A stretch of 64,000 nucleotides of DNA from Borrelia hispanica CRI (GTDB taxonomy: Bacteria; Spirochaetota; Spirochaetia; Borreliales; Borreliaceae), in the NCBI RefSeq assembly GCF_000500065.1, contig NZ_AYOU01000164.1:152649-216648 (forward strand), written 5' to 3'. The notes under the pieces are model-generated. The model saw nothing but the letters and a program-made list of their open reading frames with translations. It made no database searches and was not told where the DNA came from. This document shows positions 60,367-64,000 of this stretch, in pieces (position 1 is the stretch's first letter; each line of letters begins with the position of its first letter). The position numbers and the translations under genes were made by a program.

Positions 60367-61574
60367 ATGCTGAAGATGGGGATATTAGTGGTTATATTGA
60401 TTATGGGATGTGGGCAAGAGGTGAAAGATGGAGTTAAGATAAAGAAGGGGATTGTTACTAGGCATGATGAAAGTGGTTTAGATTTGAATTTGGTTAGTGA
60501 AAATATAAAGAGTGCGATTGGATTTGCTGAGAAAGTAAAAGAAGTTCGTGTTTTAGTTAAGTCAGTTGATGGATTGACTTAAGTTATAGGAAAGAAAGTT
60601 TAGGTTGCTGTTACTTTAGTGATGTTTGATACTTTAACAGACTCTGTAAGCTCTTTAATTGCATCTTATACTGCATCTTTTGCAAAAATCTAATAATGTA
60701 CTATTGTTTGTTTAGAGCAATAAGATTTTTTGTTCCTTTAATTATATCTATAAATGGAGAACACTTTCAGAAAGTGGAACAGGGATTAATACGTGTTAAG
60801 AATTATTTGATTTATTAAAAGATATGGCTTTTGAGGCTAATGCTGAAATGAATATAGAGGATAGTAAAGTTATGGAAAAATTAATTGTTGATGTAAATAA
60901 ATTAGCTATTAGTGTTGTTAATGATATTACTATTTTGGAAATTAGTGATACTAAAACTAAAGCCGCTATCGTTTCTAATAGTGAAAACGTTCAAGATATT
61001 ATTAGTGGAATTAAAGCAATAGTTGCACTTTCTGAGGAGTCAGGTGTATTCATTGAAAAGAAAAATGATATTTCTATGTTTAATGCTGGTGCATCTGATG
61101 CTATTAATTCTGGTAAAGGTGCTGCAGAGCAAGGAGCTGGTGAAAAACTTGCTGAGGAAGTATCTAAGGCTGATTCATGGTCAATGATAGTAAAGATAAG
61201 AAAGGCAAAATAAAAAAGGTATTTTTAATAATAATAATGATGTTGGAGAATTAATTACTGGTTTTTTTGATACTTCTAATGGTTTTGCTGCAACTAGTAA
61301 TGCGGAATTTGCAGCTGCTGTTGCATTAAAGGCAATGAGTAAGGCTTGGTAAATTTGGTGTACATAATAATTTGTGGATTGCAAATTCAACTTTGTTTGT
61401 TTGTTTGTTTGTGGGCAAACTTTATATTTTGATGCTACTGGTAGCAGAATGCTCAAAAAAATAAAAAAGGCAGCAGCTGAGGCTGTTAATAAGGTATTAG
61501 ATGTAATTAATGCTGTTATATTGGGTATATTGAAAGTTGAGATTGATAAAATTAACAAAATTATAAATAGATAA
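60367..61574 (+). pseudogene. vlp pseudogene, nearly full length
   Basis: A GGAGG and an ATG at 60367 start a lipoprotein signal (ILVVILIMGCG), then DLNLVSENIKSAIGFAEKVK and VRVLVKSVDGLT before a stop; this is the Vlp N-terminal helix (KEVxxLVKSVDELA). An intact piece runs 60824-61213 (ending SKADSWSMIVKIRKAK, like Vlp ADKWAMIDKIKNAK). After frame changes come GELITGFF and NAEFAAAVALKAMSK (like Vlp NADLAAAVALKAMTKGGKF) and the C-terminal AVNKVLDVINAVI ending at 61574. At least two stops and frameshifts, one region with a TTTG repeat. No expression-site promoter was identified. Confidence 0.85.
61392..61411 (+). repeat. tetranucleotide repeat, five copies of TTTG
   Basis: Perfect (TTTG)5 inside the vlp pseudogene, at the place where the Vlp frame is lost after KAMSKAW. 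Unequal slippage here would shift the reading frame by one. Confidence 0.7.
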
Positions 61575-61727
61575 AATAATCTAAAATTTTCTTAAACTAG
61601 AATTTATAGCAGTTGTTATTCAATGTAGTGAATGTAAATTCTTTGCAGAGAGTCAGTGTAGAATAGGAATTTAAATGAATAATTTCTTTTTGACATTGTA
61701 TTTTCCAGAAAAATCGTTATTTAATTT

Positions 61728-61768
61728 TGTACTATAAATAGTATTTACGAATACTATTTATAAGTACA
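61728..61768. repeat. near-perfect 18-bp inverted repeat with 4-base loop
   Basis: Left arm TGTACTATAAATAGTATT (61728-61745), loop TACG, right arm 61750-61768 which is its reverse complement with one extra base. No T-run follows, so it does not look like a simple terminator. It sits between vlp and the BBK32-like wreck. Confidence 0.6.
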
Positions 61769-61871
61769 GATTGTATGTTGAAAAAATTATTTACAATATG
61801 GATTAATATTTAAAAAAAATTTTAGGAAATAAGGCTAAAAACTTAGGTATTTTATTTTGATGTGAAAGAAA

Positions 61872-61895
61872 AGAGACATTGTTAGGGATGTCTCT
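61872..61895 (+). repeat. hairpin, possible terminator
   Basis: Perfect 8-bp stem AGAGACAT (61872-61879) and ATGTCTCT (61888-61895) with an 8-base loop, followed by C, TTAATTTATTT. Could be a terminator for the vlp direction. Confidence 0.4.
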
Positions 61896-62006
61896 CTTAA
61901 TTTATTTGGACAAATTTTGCAGATAACTTATAAGTCGACATTACAAGATAATAATTTTGTTTTTTGCCTTATATTACTTGTTTGTGATATGATATTGAGT
62001 TGTGAA

Positions 62007-62045
62007 AATAAAGGAAAATAGGTCAATAATCTATCTTCCTTTATT
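62007..62045 (-). terminator. hairpin terminator of the BBK32-like gene
   Basis: Arms AATAAAGGAAAATAG (62007-62021) and CTATCTTCCTTTATT (62031-62045) pair over 15 positions with one mismatch; on the minus strand it is followed by TTTC-type sequence. It lies about 30 bases past the BBK32-like stop (62077), on the same strand, in the right place for its terminator. Confidence 0.5.
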
Positions 62046-62076
62046 TCTTTATTCAATGTAAATATAAAATACTTAT

Positions 62077-63248
62077 TTATTTTGTAACAGTACTTGTTTT
62101 GTTAAGTAATTCTTTGACTGATTGAAGTGTTGAGTATGGGCTTTTTAGTGCTTGGTATGTTTGATAATCGTGGGTAGTATGGTGTTGGATATACTTGGTG
62201 TTCTGTGTTATGATTTTCCTTTATTTTTTTCTTGAAAGAACTTACTTTATTTTTAAGTGCATCTAATTTTATTTTTGCAGACAAGTCGCTTTGTAAATTC
62301 TCATCGTATTCATTGTACAATAAGCACTTGAAGTAGCGCAACAAATAAAAGATGATTTGAACACAATTGAATTCTATAGGTTAAAATTAAGCAATAATGG
62401 AAGAAGAGCTGCAGAACATGAAAAAACAAAAGGCACGAAAAGAACTATCAAAGTTACAAAAGATAAATTAGAATCAGACCTTCAAAAACTTCTAAGTGAC
62501 ATTGAAAAGAGTTTAGATTCAGCCATAATACTGACAACCAATAATGACTATAGTCTTCTTTAATTTAAATTTGTATATGTTATCTATTCTAGTTTCTAGT
62601 TTTTCTTCTTCATCTTCATCTTCTTCAAATTCATCTTCCTCAATTGTCATGGAACTGCCAGAGTATGAACCCGATATAGTTGAATCATAGTGTGAACGGT
62701 AAGTATAATCATATTGAATATTATTTGATTTACCGTTTAATTCATTTAAGTAAGTGTGACTATTGCCCTGAAGAATATTTGATTGGTATCTAATTATTTT
62801 ACTGTTTTGATGATAAGCTTGGTTTTCTTTGCTGAACTGGATTGTAGGATCATCTAGTGTTGTTATATTTTCATTAGTGCTTGAGATAGTATTTGAACTA
62901 TTATCAATAATGTTACTATTAGAATAACTTTTGTTTTGGCTTGGTTCAGAAGTGCTGATAGTAATATTTCCGTGTTCAGGTAGGTTATCTTTTATATCCT
63001 TTTGTAATGCAGGTTGTTTAGGTGATCTGATTTTTTTACTTTTTTTCTTAATTTGAGATAGATGTTTTTGTGAAGATTTGTTATTAGAATTATTTTTTAT
63101 GTTTTTATCACTAGTATCCATTATCATGGAGTTTACTTTATCAAGTAATTCTAAAGATTTACTTTTCTACATTTCTTCGTTTAAGAACAAATCACAACTA
63201 ATAAAACTAAAGATTAATGTTAAAGCTAAGTATTTGTTTAAAAACCAT
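62077..63248 (-). pseudogene. BBK32/Fbp-like fibronectin/complement-binding lipoprotein, broken and partly inverted
   Basis: Minus strand. The signal sequence MVFKKYLALTLIFSFISC (Cys codon at 63194-63196) is recovered if the extra base at 63235 is removed; it is very like BBK32 KYLALGLLFGFISC. A TAG stop follows at 63167-63169, then an open, disordered part to about 62565 ending in an acidic block (EEDEFEEDEDEEEKL), as in BBK32. The next part, about 62324-62563, reads on the PLUS strand as the helical region (TKDKLESDLQKLL, cf. BBK32 TKEDLEKNFKTLL). The remaining C-terminal helices return on the minus strand (KIKLDALKNKVSSFKKKIKE), with another frameshift, to TAA 62077-62079. BBK32-type proteins bind fibronectin and C1r. 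Confidence 0.8.
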
Positions 63249-63280
63249 ATTTTGCTATTTAAAGTTAATTATAAAAAATT

Positions 63281-63292
63281 ATATAGCAATAT
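63281..63292. repeat. third copy of the 12-mer ATATAGCAATAT
   Basis: Identical to the arm at 29761-29772. Here it is about 35 bases upstream of the BBK32-like start codon on the minus strand. Confidence 0.4.
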
Positions 63293-63529
63293 GAGTTTAA
63301 TTATAAAAGTTATGGGTAATTTAGATGGTATAATTTTATTAAGGGATGGAATAAAGAGTAGGTAAATTTAAAAATTTTTAATTAATCATTGTCCTTGTCA
63401 AAACATTTTGGTGTAAGAAATAATCTTGTATTTAGGATTTATAAATCTAAGAGTTTATAAATCAATTAACATATAATTTAAAGCAAAAATCTTTATTTTT
63501 AAAATTAATTGATTATAAATTTGATACAT

Positions 63530-63605
63530 CATGTATCGACAAGTACCAACCTTTTTTTATCTTTTATAACTAGACCTCTATCCATTAGATCTAATAAATA
63601 CTTTA
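63530..63605 (-). pseudogene. short fragment resembling a winged-helix plasmid-type protein
   Basis: Minus-strand translation of this stretch reads IKYLLDLMDRGLVIKDKKRL then LVDT and a stop, with no start or N-terminus in frame. The layout (helix, Gly-containing turn, charged strand) resembles winged-helix domains of Borrelia plasmid maintenance proteins; this is a weak inference. Confidence 0.3.
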
Positions 63606-63688
63606 TATCTTGTTACTATTAATAGGGTCTTATTTTATTATGAAAGATATTAATTTCCTAGAAAAAAGAAAGGTTTAGAGATGAAGAA

Positions 63689-63850
63689 ATGGATATAGAT
63701 GCGTTTATAGAGCAGGTTGAGGCTAATATAGGAAAAATGTATCGTGAATTTATAGAATTTCAAAGAAGATATGGATCGGATAAAAGTTTTGAGGATTGGA
63801 TTGAATATGAGGAGAAAGAGCAAAGAATTAAAGAGGAAAAATTCAGTTAA
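63689..63850 (+). CDS. short acidic ORF, unassigned, possibly the remnant of a larger gene
   Basis: 53 residues from ATG 63689: MDIDAFIEQVEANIGKMYRE, then FIEFQRRYGSDKSFEDWIEY and a Glu/Lys-rich tail. In-frame sequence (KERFRDEE) continues upstream to a TAG, so it may be a truncated gene with a lost start. No family recognised; charged helical composition is typical of Borrelia plasmid-type proteins. Confidence 0.35.
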   Translation: MDIDAFIEQVEANIGKMYREFIEFQRRYGSDKSFEDWIEYEEKEQRIKEEKFS

Positions 63851-64000
63851 GAGTTAAGCAATTTGAGTTCTCGCTTTTCAAAGAAATTAGAAAGTCAAAG
63901 TCATTAATAAATGATTACTTTATTTATTAAATTGTTTGTTTTGAATATTAATTTAGTAATAATTAATGTTAGAATTGTTGAAAATAGAAATTTTTGCTTT
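63851..64000. other. AT-rich end of window, no gene seen
   Basis: The last 150 bases contain no ORF of note and no telomere box that I can recognise. The window stops short of, or does not show, the hairpin chromosome end. Confidence 0.5.

Noticed and set aside
60824..61213. Stand-alone 129-codon gene
   Set aside because: It is the central part of the Vlp pseudogene, flanked by matching Vlp sequence in other frames; it has no start site of its own.
61728..61768. Chromosome telomere
   Set aside because: It is an inverted repeat, but the known telomere box arrangement is not seen and more than 2 kb of sequence follows.
62357..62563. Plus-strand gene of 68 codons beginning MNTIEF
   Set aside because: Treated as the inverted internal segment of the BBK32-like pseudogene: it has no promoter, and its sequence matches the missing helical part.

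Overview
The window is about 64 kb of AT-rich spirochaete DNA, a linear-chromosome arm of a Borrelia. Several things support this. Gene order matches, as I remember it, the numbered left arm of the B. burgdorferi chromosome (BB0064 down to BB0001, here in reverse). The tmRNA encodes the Borrelia-type tag AKNNNFTSSDLVMAA. P13, BpuR and a short SMC protein are also present. The last 4 to 5 kb carries wreckage of Vlp (variable large protein) genes, a family of relapsing-fever Borrelia, so I infer the relapsing-fever group rather than the Lyme group. I cannot name the species from sequence alone.

Layout. 1-12 kb: the fmt tail, a PASTA protein, rsmE, trxA, ybeY, a CBS-domain protein and a large TPR protein, then the glycolytic run gap-pgk-tpiA with secG, then ung, trmH and two VUT/YhhQ-type membrane proteins (putative queuosine-precursor transporters). 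12-13 kb: tmRNA (ssrA), tRNA-Gly(TCC) and bpuR. 13-27 kb: rnhB, smc, two envelope-like proteins, phoU, cheR, a PpiD/SurA-like protein, a lipoprotein, plsC, parE and parC. 27-34 kb: p13, smpB, a PEGA plus sulfatase-modifying-factor-like protein, an active and a degenerate signal peptidase I, a BamB-like lipoprotein and a beta-barrel candidate; much of this is envelope biogenesis. 34-43 kb: folD, yebC, ruvA, ruvB, queA, PPi-dependent phosphofructokinase, rluD, a YitT-type protein, a rhodanese-like protein and udk. 43-50 kb: a seven-gene minus-strand operon, cdaA-ybbR-acpS-DUF2225-truA-hypothetical-priA. 50-58 kb: a HAD phosphatase, an AI-2E/TerM-type permease, trpS, pgm, a UDP-sugar pyrophosphorylase-like gene, nagZ and a last exported protein of unknown function.

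From about 58.1 kb to the end the dense gene order stops. The DNA is mostly decayed and holds two Vlp remnants, a wrecked BBK32/Fbp-like fibronectin/complement-binding lipoprotein gene with an internal inverted segment, several inverted repeats and a few short unassigned ORFs. This fits a subtelomeric zone that has taken up plasmid-type antigen genes and lost them; the telomere itself is not recognised in the window.

Links between genes. pgm (glucose-6-P to glucose-1-P) is back-to-back with a UTP-glucose-1-P uridylyltransferase-like gene, which suggests UDP-glucose supply for glycolipids. gap, pgk, tpiA and pfp carry most of lower and upper glycolysis. cdaA and its regulator-like YbbR protein form a c-di-AMP module. 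queA and the YhhQ-like transporters suggest queuosine salvage. ssrA and smpB together give trans-translation. Four convergent gene pairs overlap at their 3' ends.
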